Source of the DNA: Desulfurobacterium sp.
GTDB lineage: Bacteria > Aquificota > Aquificia > Desulfurobacteriales > Desulfurobacteriaceae
Direction: 5' to 3'
Length of the DNA stretch: 25,533 nucleotides
Assembly: GCA_026988135.1 (NCBI GenBank)
Contig: JALSLT010000101.1
Coordinates: 1-25,533, forward strand
Shown: in pieces, positions 14,943 through 23,836 of the stretch
Layout: every line of letters begins with the position of its first letter
Numbering within the stretch: the first letter of the stretch is position 1
The notes under the pieces: model-generated
The model's input: the letters and a program-made list of their open reading frames with translations, nothing else
Told to the model about the DNA's origin: nothing
Database searches by the model: none
Made by a program: the position numbers and the translations under genes

Positions 14943-16131
14943 TAACCTCAGATTCAGGAGCAGGTAAAGTCTCAGCCGGTTTTGAAACATCAAATTTCCC
15001 TTCTTTAATCCACTCTTTAAGTATCTCAGCTATTTCTCTTGCCTTGTAATAGGAAGACAATGGTGATGCCGGCACTTTCTTCTCTTTAATCTCTATTACT
15101 CCTTTTCTTAACTGTTCGTAATTAACATAAGCAATAGGCTCAATCACCTCACCACTTGGATAATCGGAAGAGTAGTCATAAACAGGAGCAAGTATTTCCG
15201 AATCTTTAACGGAAGTATAATAAGCGATTCTCTCATTAAGAACCGGTATAGGAATACCTATTCCGACAAACAGGGAAACACCGTAACCGACTATGGAAGC
15301 CGCCCTTATAAACTCCGTACTCATCTGTTTCATATCTCCGACAGTCATGATTGTACCGCTTCCGGATTTCGGTTGTCCTTTTACAGTTCTACCTATTCCA
15401 AAAGGAGCGTGCTGAGTTCCTTGAAATGCGATATATCCGATACCTCCGCCTAAAAATATCCTGGTTCCTATACCTATAGTTTCAAAATAGGGATCGTTTA
15501 AAAGAGGACTTAACTGTCCGGCACTCGAATAGGTCGCATTTGAAAAATTTGGTTTAAGAACACCCATATATGTATAAATTGTCCTTGAAGACCTATTAAC
15601 TGCAACATTATAGTTTTGATAACAATTTCTCGGATTAAAAAGAGTTGCATCTCTTATATTGTTGATATTTATGGTTTTTCTTATCTCTCTTCTGGGATAG
15701 CAATCTGTCCCGTAAGCATAAGCTTCAAGCTCTATATCTTCTCCGGCAATTAATTCTTCTATCACATGAGCGCCACCATATTCAAACTTTCCAGGATAAA
15801 CCTCATTTCTCGGGTCATTCTCTGGAAGAGCGGTTGCACCTATATAAAGGTCAACCGCTGCAAGACCGCCGTAAACAGAAACTTCGTTTAAATATATCTC
15901 TTCCATCTTCATCTTAGGTTTAGTATGCCCTACATTCAAAAAAGCACCTGAAGAACACATCGCCCCAAATGTACCTGTTGTAACAACATCAACTTCTTCA
16001 GCAGCCTTCACAATTCCAATCTCATCAACAATATTTATCATCTCTTCAGCTGTAACAATAACTGCATCACCTTTTTTTATCTTTTCATTTATCTCTTCAT
16101 AGGTTTTATTCACCGCAAATTTCTTTTTCAT
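14923..16131 (-). CDS. DUF39 homocysteine biosynthesis protein
   Basis: This 402-residue protein belongs to the DUF39/COG1900 family. In methanogens its members (MA1821 type) work with a NIL-ferredoxin partner to convert aspartate semialdehyde and sulfide to homocysteine. It has C59 in TFGAMCSSGAFLN and C144 in AYGTDCYPRRE, the two positions corresponding to the cysteines reported essential in the family. Glycine-rich FLGGGIGYIAFQGTQH lies at about 229-244. It has no CBS or ferredoxin extension, and no such partner is adjacent. GAGAGGT precedes the ATG, inside the gap after rimO, so it is the last gene of dapA-dapB-hisA-rimO-DUF39. The context (lysine and threonine genes that also draw on aspartate semialdehyde) supports the role. 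Confidence 0.85.
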   Translation of the reverse strand: MKKKFAVNKTYEEINEKIKKGDAVIVTAEEMINIVDEIGIVKAAEEVDVVTTGTFGAMCSSGAFLNVGHTKPKMKMEEIYLNEVSVYGGLAAVDLYIGATALPENDPRNEVYPGKFEYGGAHVIEELIAGEDIELEAYAYGTDCYPRREIRKTININNIRDATLFNPRNCYQNYNVAVNRSSRTIYTYMGVLKPNFSNATYSSAGQLSPLLNDPYFETIGIGTRIFLGGGIGYIAFQGTQHAPFGIGRTVKGQPKSGSGTIMTVGDMKQMSTEFIRAASIVGYGVSLFVGIGIPIPVLNERIAYYTSVKDSEILAPVYDYSSDYPSGEVIEPIAYVNYEQLRKGVIEIKEKKVPASPLSSYYKAREIAEILKEWIKEGKFDVSKPAETLPAPESEVKIEREY

Positions 16132-16145
16132 AAAAACAACCTCTC

Positions 16146-17444
16146 TTATACGGGTTCCGCAACAAGATCAACATCATTTGCCAAACCGGTAATCTTAGCT
16201 TTCACAAATTTTCCGGGAGTAAATTCACCTTTAAGATAAACAATACCGTCAATTTCATAGGCACTCCTATAACTTCTCGCCTCCATATATCCTTTCATAT
16301 CTTTAGATTTTTCATCTATCAAAAGTGGAAATTCTTTTCCAACAAGCTTTCCACTCTTCTCTTGAAAAATAGAATACTGAATATCTTCAATAAAATTAAG
16401 CCTTGACTCTTTTAAAGGTTCGGGTAAATCCCCAAGATTGTAAGCAGTTGTTCCCTCTTCACGGGAATATTTAAAGAACCCGGCCCAATCAAGCTTTTTG
16501 CTTTTTAAAAAAGCAACCAACTGTTCAAAATCGTTTTCCGTTTCGGTAGGATAACCGACTATAAAAGAACTTCTTATCGCAATTTCAGGAATTCTATCCC
16601 TTAATCTATCAATAAGCTCCTCTATAAAGGAATAGGAATACTTTCTACCCATAGACAAAAGAATCTTATCGGAAACATGCTGAAACGGAACATCTAAATA
16701 GTTAACAATTTTTTCGCTTCCGGCAATCGTATCTATAAGCTCTTCTGTTATATGGGAAGGATATGTGTACATCAATCTTATCCATTCAATACTCTTAATT
16801 CGCTCCAGTTTATTCAGCAAATCGACAAGAGCATTCTTCTCTCCTCTATCCATCCCGTAAGCTGTGGTATCCTGTGCAATTACATAAAGCTCCTTTACAC
16901 CCTTATCCGCCAGCAATTTTGCCTCTTCAACAATCTCATCTTCCGAACGACTTTTCAATGAACCTCTAATTATAGGAATAGCACAGTAAGAACAGTTATT
17001 TGAGCAACCCTCGGATATTTTCAAGTAGGAAAAATGAGGAAGGGTAAGAATCTCCCTATAAAGGAAAGGTTTTTCCGGTTGAAATTGTTTATCCAGTATT
17101 TTCTCAACACTTTTTTCAAGCTCTTCCACTCCTATGAAAACATCCACTTCCGGCAGCTCTTTTTTAAGCTCTTCTTTGTATCTCTGATAGAGGCACCCTG
17201 CAACAACCACTTTTTTGCCGGGATTTTTTTTCTTCTCCTCGACAGCGTTTAAAATCTCTTCTATAGATTCCTCTTTCGCAGGATTTATAAAACCACAAGT
17301 GTTTACAATAAGTATATCCGCATCTTCAAGGTTATTTACAAAAACCACATCTCCGGCAGCTTTTAAAAAACCGGTCATAAGCTCCGTATCAACATGATTT
17401 TTCGGACACCCTAAACTTATAACGGCAATTTTTTTCTTGGACAT
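16146..17444 (-). CDS. rimO: Ribosomal protein S12 methylthiotransferase RimO
   Basis: RimO is a radical-SAM enzyme that adds a methylthio group to an Asp of ribosomal protein S12. The 432 residues show the N-terminal UPF0004 domain with cluster-binding C13, C50 and C84 (SLGCPKN, VNTCGFI, VAGCLYQ). The radical-SAM motif C147-x3-C151-x2-C154 is in SEGCSNNCSYCAIP, and a TRAM domain lies at about 365-430. MiaB is the main alternative, but SLGCPKNxVDTE and SYCAIPIIRG are the RimO pattern. The gene starts 3 nt after hisA, with GGGTGAT as ribosome site overlapping the hisA end. Placement between hisA and a sulfur-inserting DUF39 gene is not typical of this gene. Confidence 0.95.
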   Translation of the reverse strand: MSKKKIAVISLGCPKNHVDTELMTGFLKAAGDVVFVNNLEDADILIVNTCGFINPAKEESIEEILNAVEEKKKNPGKKVVVAGCLYQRYKEELKKELPEVDVFIGVEELEKSVEKILDKQFQPEKPFLYREILTLPHFSYLKISEGCSNNCSYCAIPIIRGSLKSRSEDEIVEEAKLLADKGVKELYVIAQDTTAYGMDRGEKNALVDLLNKLERIKSIEWIRLMYTYPSHITEELIDTIAGSEKIVNYLDVPFQHVSDKILLSMGRKYSYSFIEELIDRLRDRIPEIAIRSSFIVGYPTETENDFEQLVAFLKSKKLDWAGFFKYSREEGTTAYNLGDLPEPLKESRLNFIEDIQYSIFQEKSGKLVGKEFPLLIDEKSKDMKGYMEARSYRSAYEIDGIVYLKGEFTPGKFVKAKITGLANDVDLVAEPV

Positions 17445-17447
17445 AAA

Positions 17448-18173
17448 TCACCCTGCTGGAATTTTTTTAATTATATTTTCAAAATCTATCGCCCCTTCGT
17501 AAATCGCTTTACCTGTAATTGCACCTACAACATTTGATATCTCTGAAAGCTTGAAAACATCTTCTCCGGTTGCAATTCCTCCGGAAGCTATAACAGGTTT
17601 TCTTACACTCCCCGCAAAATGTTCAACCTCCTCAAAATTAGGGCCCTCTAAAGTCCCATCCCGTGAAATATCGGTATAAACAAAACCCCATATCGGCTTA
17701 TTTTCATATCTTTTAGCAAAATCAACAGCTTTAAACTCTGTTTTCTCAACCCAGCCGCGGGTTGTCATGTAACCATCCTTGGCATCAACCCCAAGAACCA
17801 TTCCTTCAGGAAAAACATCTATCATCTCTTCAAAAATTTCAGAGTTCTCAACAGCAACCGTTCCAACAATTATTCTGTCAACACCCGCTTCTTTCAAAGC
17901 CTTCACAGCTTCTACCGTCCTGACCCCTCCGCCAAACTGCACAGGAATAGAAAGTCTATTAACAATCCCTTCCACTATTTTTATATTTTGAGGAATTCCT
18001 TCAAAAGCACCATCAAGGTCAACAACATGAAGTCTCGAAGCTCCTCTATCCTGCCACAAAAGAGCTGCATCAACAGGATTTTCAAAATACTCTTTTACAG
18101 CGTCCGCTCTTCCCTTATAAAGTCTTACACATTTTCCGTTTTTTATATCAACAGCAGGTATCAACTCAAACAT
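17448..18173 (-). CDS. hisA: ProFAR isomerase (histidine biosynthesis)
   Basis: HisA isomerises ProFAR to PRFAR, the fourth step of histidine synthesis. The 241-residue (beta/alpha)8 barrel has the two catalytic aspartates, D9 (LIPAVDIKNGKCVRL) and D130 (GVDAKDGYMTTRGW). The phosphate-binding loops are FGGGVRT (80-86) and ASGGIATGED near the end. AGGAGGTG precedes the ATG. It is detached from the other histidine genes: the only other one in the window is hisZ, on the opposite strand some 3 kb away. It sits between dapB (18 nt upstream) and rimO (3 nt downstream). TrpF and PriA are alternatives in this fold, but the sequence pattern is HisA. Confidence 0.95.
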   Translation of the reverse strand: MFELIPAVDIKNGKCVRLYKGRADAVKEYFENPVDAALLWQDRGASRLHVVDLDGAFEGIPQNIKIVEGIVNRLSIPVQFGGGVRTVEAVKALKEAGVDRIIVGTVAVENSEIFEEMIDVFPEGMVLGVDAKDGYMTTRGWVEKTEFKAVDFAKRYENKPIWGFVYTDISRDGTLEGPNFEEVEHFAGSVRKPVIASGGIATGEDVFKLSEISNVVGAITGKAIYEGAIDFENIIKKIPAG

Positions 18174-18191
18174 TAAAACACCTCCTAAAAA

Positions 18192-18971
18192 TCAAATACC
18201 TAAAACATCAAACATACTGTAAAAACCGGAAGGTTTTCCACAAATCCACTTCGCCGCAACAATAGCTCCCCGAGCGAAAGTTTCTCTACTTGTTGCATGA
18301 TGAGTCAGCTCCAACCTCTCTCCTAATGTTGCAAAATAGACAGTATGCTCACCTACAACATCTCCCATTCTTGCAGCAAAAATACCAATTTCATTTTTTT
18401 TTCTTTCTCCGACAAATCCCTCCCTTCCGAAAACAGCAGTTTTGTCAAGAGATTTTTCCATGCTATCGGCAACTATTTCCGCAAGCCTAACAGCCGTTCC
18501 AGAAGGAGCATCTTTCTTGAATCTATGGTGAATTTCAAAAATTTCAACATCATAATCCTTGTCTTTCAAGACTTTAGCAGCCTCTCCAACCAATTTAAAA
18601 AGAAGATTTACCCCAAGACTCATATTCGGAGAAAAAAGCACGGGAATTCTCTCCGAGGCTTTATTTAATATTTCTATCTCTTCCTGAGAAAAACCCGTAG
18701 TTCCCGTAACTATGGCAATTCCTTCATCAACAGCATCTTTCAGAAGAAACAAAGTGGCACAGGGAATGGTAAAGTCTATAACAACATCAGGTTTATCCCC
18801 AATATCCTTTAAAGAACCTACAAATTTCAATTTATCATCAAAACTTTTTCCAATCAAATCCGATTCGGGATTTTCCATAACACCCACAAGTCTCATATTC
18901 TCATCATCTTTAACAATGGAAGCAATAAGTCTTCCCATACGCCCATTCGCACCGTTAATAGCAATCTTCAT
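18192..18971 (-). CDS. dapB: 4-hydroxy-tetrahydrodipicolinate reductase
   Basis: DapB reduces the product of DapA with NAD(P)H in the diaminopimelate/lysine pathway. The 259 residues have the Rossmann dinucleotide motif GANGRMG at 7-13. The family's central motif EIHHRFKKDAPSGTA is at 146-160, where H149 and K153 match the catalytic His and Lys of the E. coli enzyme. GTTGF at 90-94 is also conserved. GGGGTGA precedes the ATG. The gene lies 57 nt after dapA, long enough for an internal promoter (TATAAT-like sequence is present), though no good -35 is seen. Confidence 0.96.
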   Translation of the reverse strand: MKIAINGANGRMGRLIASIVKDDENMRLVGVMENPESDLIGKSFDDKLKFVGSLKDIGDKPDVVIDFTIPCATLFLLKDAVDEGIAIVTGTTGFSQEEIEILNKASERIPVLFSPNMSLGVNLLFKLVGEAAKVLKDKDYDVEIFEIHHRFKKDAPSGTAVRLAEIVADSMEKSLDKTAVFGREGFVGERKKNEIGIFAARMGDVVGEHTVYFATLGERLELTHHATSRETFARGAIVAAKWICGKPSGFYSMFDVLGI

Positions 18972-19028
18972 AACAACTCACCCCTTTTATACTTACACAT
19001 CTTAGCCATCTCGCAAACATTATAAATA

Positions 19029-19901
19029 CTATACAATTTCTATCTTCTTAAGCGCTTCTTTTATCTTCTCTTCTTTATTTTTAGAAGTTGAACATAACGG
19101 AAGCCTAAACTCCTTTTCCATCATTCCCATAAAAGAAAGAGCCGTTTTAACAGGAATAGGATTCGTATCTATAAACATAACTTCATGGAACGGATACATC
19201 TCAAGATGTAATCTTTTTGCTTCTTCAATATTCCCATTTACAAAAGCTTTATACATCTTAACCATTCTGTCCGGAACAATATTTGCAGTAACAGAGATAA
19301 CCCCTTTTGCTCCGACAGAAAGAAGAGGATAAAAAGTTAAATCGTCTCCTGAAAGCACTTCAATTCTATCACCGCAAAGGTTAATTATTTCCGAAGCAAC
19401 ATTTGTACTTCCGGTAGCTTCTTTTATAGCGACAATATTGTCTATCTCCGAAAGCATTAAAACTGTTTCCGGAAGCATATTCACCCCGGTTCTCCCGGGA
19501 ACGTTATAGAGAACAATAGGAAAAGAAACAGATTCAGCTATTGTTTTAAAATGGCGAAAAAGCCCTTCCTGATTTGGCTTATTGTAGTAAGGTGTTATAA
19601 GAAGTGCTCCGTCAGCCCCCGCTTTTTCAGCATACTTTGTAAGTTCAACGGCTTCACATGTTGAGTTTGAACCGGTTCCTGCAATAACTTTTACCTTCCC
19701 TTTCGACTGCTCGATAACAAGAGCAATAACCTCCTCATGCTCCTTATAAGAGAGGGTGGCCGACTCTCCCGTAGTACCGCAAGGCACAATACCGTGAACT
19801 CCCTTTTCTATAAGAAACTCTACATGGGACTTAAGAGCATCTTTATCAACCTTCTCATTTTTAAAAGGCGTAGGTATCGCAACATAGACTCCTTCAAACA
19901 T
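19029..19901 (-). CDS. dapA: 4-hydroxy-tetrahydrodipicolinate synthase
   Basis: DapA condenses aspartate semialdehyde with pyruvate, the committed step to diaminopimelate and lysine. The 290-residue barrel has the Schiff-base lysine K160 in VAIKEATGS, the catalytic Y132 in LYNVPGRTG, and T43-T44 in GTTGESATL. GGAGG precedes the ATG at 19901. It is the first gene of the minus-strand dapA-dapB-hisA-rimO-DUF39 series and diverges from thrC. Other members of the family (N-acetylneuraminate lyase, KDG aldolase) share the fold, but the GTTGE and VPGRT motifs and the dapB neighbour settle it. Confidence 0.96.
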   Translation of the reverse strand: MFEGVYVAIPTPFKNEKVDKDALKSHVEFLIEKGVHGIVPCGTTGESATLSYKEHEEVIALVIEQSKGKVKVIAGTGSNSTCEAVELTKYAEKAGADGALLITPYYNKPNQEGLFRHFKTIAESVSFPIVLYNVPGRTGVNMLPETVLMLSEIDNIVAIKEATGSTNVASEIINLCGDRIEVLSGDDLTFYPLLSVGAKGVISVTANIVPDRMVKMYKAFVNGNIEEAKRLHLEMYPFHEVMFIDTNPIPVKTALSFMGMMEKEFRLPLCSTSKNKEEKIKEALKKIEIV

Positions 19902-20045
19902 CGCCGCCTCCAGATAAAATTTAATATAAATTAACGGTCAGATGAAATTTTAACAAATATAACCGCAAGAAAGTTTTTATATAATTGGATAAAAAGGGTA
20001 AAATTTCCTGACATCTTACAGATTCTTACGGAGGTCACAAAAACA
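19902..20045. promoter_or_regulatory. Divergent dapA/thrC intergenic promoter region
   Basis: A very AT-rich 144 bp separates the divergent genes. On the plus strand TATAAT lies at 19980-19985 and TAAAAT at 19999-20004, the latter 17 bp from a poor TTTATA. On the minus strand a weak TTGTTA-17-TAATTT pair faces dapA. None is convincing, but both genes need promoters and no other place is available. ACGGAGGT before thrC is its ribosome site. No riboswitch-like structure was seen. Confidence 0.4.
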
Positions 20046-21107
20046 ATGGAAACTTGGAACGGCATAATAGAGGAGTTTAAAAACTTTTTACCCGTTACGG
20101 AAAAAACCCCGGTCATAACATTAAAAGAAGGGAACACACCACTAATAGAAGCCGATAATCTCGCAAAAGCAATCAATCCTAAAATTAAGATATACCTTAA
20201 ATATGAAGGATTAAATCCTACAGGCTCTTTCAAAGACCGTGGGATGACGATGGCTGTATCAAAAGCTGTCGAGGAAGGAGCAAAAGCCGTTATATGTGCA
20301 TCCACAGGCAACACATCAGCTGCTGCCGCCGCCTACGCTGCGAAAGCCGGAATAAAAGCCGTCGTTTTGATTCCGGAAGGTAAAATTGCTCTTGGAAAAT
20401 TATCCCAAGCAGTGATGTATGGAGCGAAAGTCATTCAAATAAAAGGAAACTTTGACGAAGCCCTTGATATAGTGAGAACAATAGGCGAAAATTATCCGAT
20501 AACCATAGTAAATTCTATCAATCCTTTCCGAATTCAAGGACAGAAAACAGCAGCTTTTGAAGTGTGTGAACAACTTGGAAAAGCGCCCGATTTTCACTTC
20601 ATTCCCGTTGGAAACGCCGGAAACATAACAGCTTACTGGATGGGATACAGAGAATATTCGGAAGCCGGAAAAGTTGACTCCAAACCGAAAATGTGTGGTT
20701 GGCAGGCAGCAGGTGCTGCACCTATTGTTTTAGGTCATCCCGTCAAAAATCCGGAAACCATAGCAACAGCAATAAGAATCGGAAATCCTGCAAGCTGGGA
20801 AAATGCCGTTAACGCAGCCAAAGAATCAGGCGGTTTAATAGATATGGTAACTGACGAAGAAATATTGGAAGCCTATAAACTCGTTGCTCAAACAGAGGGT
20901 ATATTCTGCGAACCTGCTTCTGCCGCATCTATCGCAGGTGTTATCAAAGCAAACAGAGAGAAAAAGCTGTTTTCAAAAGGGAACACCATAGTATGCACAC
21001 TGACGGGACATGGATTAAAAGACCCTGATACGGCAATATCAATGGGAGTAAAACCCGCAACGCTACCGGCAGAAGAGATAGCAATAATAAAACACCTGGG
21101 ATTTTAA
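20046..21107 (+). CDS. thrC: Threonine synthase
   Basis: ThrC converts O-phosphohomoserine to threonine and phosphate, using PLP. The 353 residues are the short bacterial class. The PLP lysine is K63 in PTGSFKDRGMTMAV. STGNTSAAAAAYAAKAG at about 86-102 binds the cofactor phosphate and substrate. PVGNAGNITAYWMGY at about 192-206 is the glycine-rich PLP phosphate loop, with CTLTGHGLKDPD near 317-328. It begins a plus-strand series with hisZ 8 nt downstream. It diverges from dapA, so threonine and lysine branches share one intergenic region. Confidence 0.95.
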   Translation: METWNGIIEEFKNFLPVTEKTPVITLKEGNTPLIEADNLAKAINPKIKIYLKYEGLNPTGSFKDRGMTMAVSKAVEEGAKAVICASTGNTSAAAAAYAAKAGIKAVVLIPEGKIALGKLSQAVMYGAKVIQIKGNFDEALDIVRTIGENYPITIVNSINPFRIQGQKTAAFEVCEQLGKAPDFHFIPVGNAGNITAYWMGYREYSEAGKVDSKPKMCGWQAAGAAPIVLGHPVKNPETIATAIRIGNPASWENAVNAAKESGGLIDMVTDEEILEAYKLVAQTEGIFCEPASAASIAGVIKANREKKLFSKGNTIVCTLTGHGLKDPDTAISMGVKPATLPAEEIAIIKHLGF

Positions 21108-21115
21108 AAGGAAAA

Positions 21116-22396
21116 ATGATGAAAGAAACGGAAATTCCACAAGGATTTAAAACTTTACTACCGAAAGAAGCTCTTGAAATAGGGGAGATTTTCAGAATAT
21201 TTGAAAAAGTTATCCGACAATGGGGCTATCTTCCTGTTATTCCTCCAACAATAGAGTACCTTAACACTTTTAAAAAAATAGACGAATCTTTTGAAGAATT
21301 ATCGTTTAAGTTAGTTGACAAAAGAACCGGTAGATTGATTTCGGTCAGACCCGATTTTACTCCTCAAATCGCAAGAATAGTCGCTTCCTCTTTTAAAAGT
21401 GAAGCCCCGCCATTCCGATTTTATTACAAAGGCAGTATCTTTAGAGATTCAAAAGGAGACAGAGAGTTTCCTCAATTTGGGGTCGAACTGATAGGAGCGG
21501 ATGATATAGAAGCCGATGCCGAAGTTGTAAGCGTTATAGTAAACATGCTTAGAGAACTTGGATTAAAGTCTTTCCAGATAGATATAGGACACGTCGGTTT
21601 CATAGACGGAGTTATTGAAGAGCTTAATATACCTGACGAAAAAAAAGAGAAATTCATATCCCTTCTTTCATCAAAGGATTTATCCGGAATCGAGCTTTTT
21701 TCGGAAGAAAACAATTTTCCAATTGAAATCAGAACAAAAATAGAAGTGTTACTAGACCTTTATGGAAAAGCAACCATACTTAACAGAGCCGAAAAAACAT
21801 TTAAAAACAGAAAATGCATCAAAGCCACGGAAACACTGAAAAAGATGTTTGAAATCCTCAAAACATACGGTTTCGAAGAAAATATAATTTTTGACCTTTC
21901 GGAAAGACGTGGAATGAAATATCACAGCGGTATAACTTTTGAAATATTTCACCCTATGGTAGGAATTTCCATTGGAAGCGGAGGAAGATACGACAACCTT
22001 ATAAAATCCTTCGGAAGAAATCTTCCGGCAACGGGAACTTCAATAAGAATCGACCGAATATATGAACTTTTAAAGAAAAAAGCCGCTCTAAACATAAAAC
22101 TTCCCAGGGACATCTACATAATAGATACAAACAAAGAGCTTAAAAAAGCTTATGAAGTTGCAAAAACACTAAGAAAAAAAGGATTTAATGTTGCCCGGGA
22201 TATTGTAAAAAGACCTGTCGAAAAATCAATTGAAATCGCTTTTAATAAAGGTTTTCAATTTGCTATAGTTCTTAACCCCCGGGAACATGGAAATAAATTT
22301 ATAGTTTGCAGTACAAAGTTTAGAAAAATAGAAAAAGAGGGAAATTCAACAGAAGAAACAGTAAACAGAATAATTGAGATATTGGAGGAACATTGA
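21116..22396 (+). CDS. hisZ: ATP phosphoribosyltransferase regulatory subunit
   Basis: HisZ is a histidyl-tRNA-synthetase paralogue that forms the active complex with short-form HisG in the first step of histidine synthesis. It shows the class II synthetase core: motif 2 FRFYYKGSIFR (about 100-110), a diverged RRGMKYHSGITFEIF segment and motif 3 IGSGGRYDNLI. The C-terminal 90 residues are a small alpha/beta domain resembling an anticodon-binding domain. It lacks an intact HisRS histidine-A signature, which argues against HisS. Two ATGs stand in tandem (21116, 21119); AAGGA lies better for the second. It predicts a short HisG elsewhere. Its TGA overlaps the purA ATG by 1 nt. Confidence 0.88.
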   Translation: MMKETEIPQGFKTLLPKEALEIGEIFRIFEKVIRQWGYLPVIPPTIEYLNTFKKIDESFEELSFKLVDKRTGRLISVRPDFTPQIARIVASSFKSEAPPFRFYYKGSIFRDSKGDREFPQFGVELIGADDIEADAEVVSVIVNMLRELGLKSFQIDIGHVGFIDGVIEELNIPDEKKEKFISLLSSKDLSGIELFSEENNFPIEIRTKIEVLLDLYGKATILNRAEKTFKNRKCIKATETLKKMFEILKTYGFEENIIFDLSERRGMKYHSGITFEIFHPMVGISIGSGGRYDNLIKSFGRNLPATGTSIRIDRIYELLKKKAALNIKLPRDIYIIDTNKELKKAYEVAKTLRKKGFNVARDIVKRPVEKSIEIAFNKGFQFAIVLNPREHGNKFIVCSTKFRKIEKEGNSTEETVNRIIEILEEH

Positions 22397-23685
22397 TGGC
22401 AACACTTGCAATTGTTGGAACACAATGGGGTGACGAAGGAAAAGGAAAGATTGTAGATATCCTTTCCGAAAAAGCCGATATAATCACAAGATTTCAGGGA
22501 GGAAACAACGCCGGTCATACGGTAGTCATAAACGGAACAAAATATGTTCTTCACCTTCTACCTTCCGGTATTCTCCATGAAGGAAAAGTATGTATTCTCG
22601 GCAACGGAATGGCTATAGACCTTGAAGCTCTCGTCAATGAAATAGAATTTATAAAAAGAATCGGAAAAAATATTGAGGGAAGAATTCTATTATCCGAAAG
22701 AGCCCATATTATTCTTCCTTACCATAAACAACTGGATTTAGCTTCTGAAAAAAAGAAAGGAGACGGTTCTATCGGTACAACATTAAAAGGAATAGGACCT
22801 GCATACAGAGATAAGGCCGGAAGGGTAGGAATTAGAATCGCCGACCTTAAAAATCCCGAAACATTCAAACACAGACTTATTGAAAACATTAAAGAAAAAA
22901 GTATCATTCTGAAATATGTTTACGGTTTTAATCCCAACCTTAACGCAGAAGAAATATACTCATCTACAATGAGAATTTTTGATAAACTCAAACCGTTTGT
23001 ATCAGATACAATATCATATCTTAATGAAGAGATAGATAACGAAAAAAGTATCCTTTTCGAAGGAGCTCAAGCAACCTTACTTGATATTGATGCGGGAACC
23101 TATCCTTACGTTACATCGTCAAACTCATCCGCCCTTGGAATCTCGGCAGGAACGGGAATAAGTCCTAAAAAAATCAAAAAAATAACAGGCATTGCCAAAG
23201 CTTACACAACAAGAGTCGGTGGCGGCCCTTTTCCGACAGAACTGTGCTGCCAACTTGGAGAACTTTTGAGAGCAAGAGGGCATGAATACGGAGCAACAAC
23301 AGGAAGACCGAGGAGATGCGGCTGGCTCGACCTGGTAACAGTTAAATACTCAGCAATAATAAACGACCTTGATTCTCTTGTAATAACGAAACTTGATGTC
23401 CTTGATGCTTTTGAAGAGATAAAAGTATGTATAGGCTATAAGTTTGCAGGAACATCTGTTAATTCATTCCCTTCCACAGTAGAGCAGCTTTCAAAAGCAG
23501 AACCTGTTTATGAATCTCTTCCCGGTTGGAAAACGGAAACAACAAAAATCACCGAATTTGAAAAACTCCCGGAAAACGCCAGAAATTTCATAAAATTCAT
23601 AGAAAACTATCTGGGAATCCCTGTTTCTCTTGTTTCAACAGGTCCACAAAGAAGCGAAATCATATGCAGAAAAAACCCTTGGTAA
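22396..23685 (+). CDS. purA: Adenylosuccinate synthetase
   Basis: PurA joins IMP and aspartate with GTP to adenylosuccinate, the first step to AMP. The 429 residues are the usual length. The N-terminus VGTQWGDEGKGKIVD holds the GTP loop and catalytic D13. H41 in GGNNAGHTV matches the second catalytic residue of the E. coli enzyme. GTTLKGIGPAYRDKAGR follows near 125-141. The ATG at 22396 is preferred over the TTG at 22393 because GGAGG is 7 nt upstream and the product then begins exactly as known PurA proteins do. Coupling to hisZ makes sense because the histidine pathway releases AICAR, which feeds back to IMP. Confidence 0.97.
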   Translation: MATLAIVGTQWGDEGKGKIVDILSEKADIITRFQGGNNAGHTVVINGTKYVLHLLPSGILHEGKVCILGNGMAIDLEALVNEIEFIKRIGKNIEGRILLSERAHIILPYHKQLDLASEKKKGDGSIGTTLKGIGPAYRDKAGRVGIRIADLKNPETFKHRLIENIKEKSIILKYVYGFNPNLNAEEIYSSTMRIFDKLKPFVSDTISYLNEEIDNEKSILFEGAQATLLDIDAGTYPYVTSSNSSALGISAGTGISPKKIKKITGIAKAYTTRVGGGPFPTELCCQLGELLRARGHEYGATTGRPRRCGWLDLVTVKYSAIINDLDSLVITKLDVLDAFEEIKVCIGYKFAGTSVNSFPSTVEQLSKAEPVYESLPGWKTETTKITEFEKLPENARNFIKFIENYLGIPVSLVSTGPQRSEIICRKNPW

Positions 23686-23688
23686 AGC

Positions 23689-23717
23689 TTGAACAAATCT
23701 TTATAAAATACTATATT
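23689..23717 (+). promoter_or_regulatory. Promoter of tRNA-Arg(CCT)-HD-GYP unit
   Basis: TTGAAC at 23689-23694, exactly 17 bp, TATATT at 23712-23717. The start site would fall about 8-9 nt before the tRNA. No terminator separates purA from this promoter. Confidence 0.65.
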
Positions 23718-23732
23718 AACAATCATAACGGT

Positions 23733-23809
23733 GCGCTCGTAGCTCAGTAGGATAGAGCGCGAGATTCCTAATCTCGAGGCCGCAGGTTCGATCCCTGCCG
23801 AGCGCACCA
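23733..23809 (+). tRNA. tRNA-Arg(CCT)
   Basis: A 77-nt cloverleaf with encoded CCA. The acceptor GCGCTCG pairs with CGAGCGC, the D-arm is GCTC...GAGC, and the anticodon stem CGAGA/TCTCG holds loop TTCCTAA (anticodon CCT, reading AGG). The T-arm is GCAGG-TTCGATC-CCTGC. AGA/AGG are the favoured Arg codons in this window, so this is a well-used tRNA here. The HD-GYP gene starts 27 nt after the CCA. Confidence 0.97.
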
Positions 23810-23836
23810 TGTTTCCTTTAACGGGGAGGGGAGTTT

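Noticed and set aside
19902..20045. Lysine or threonine riboswitch/attenuator in the dapA-thrC gap
   Set aside because: The region is too short and AT-rich, with no multi-helix structure, leader peptide or terminator-antiterminator pair.
23607..23810. 67-aa minus-strand ORF beginning MVRSAGIEPAASRLGISRS
   Set aside because: It is the antisense of tRNA-Arg(CCT), a known class of spurious translated tRNA; it also overlaps the end of purA.
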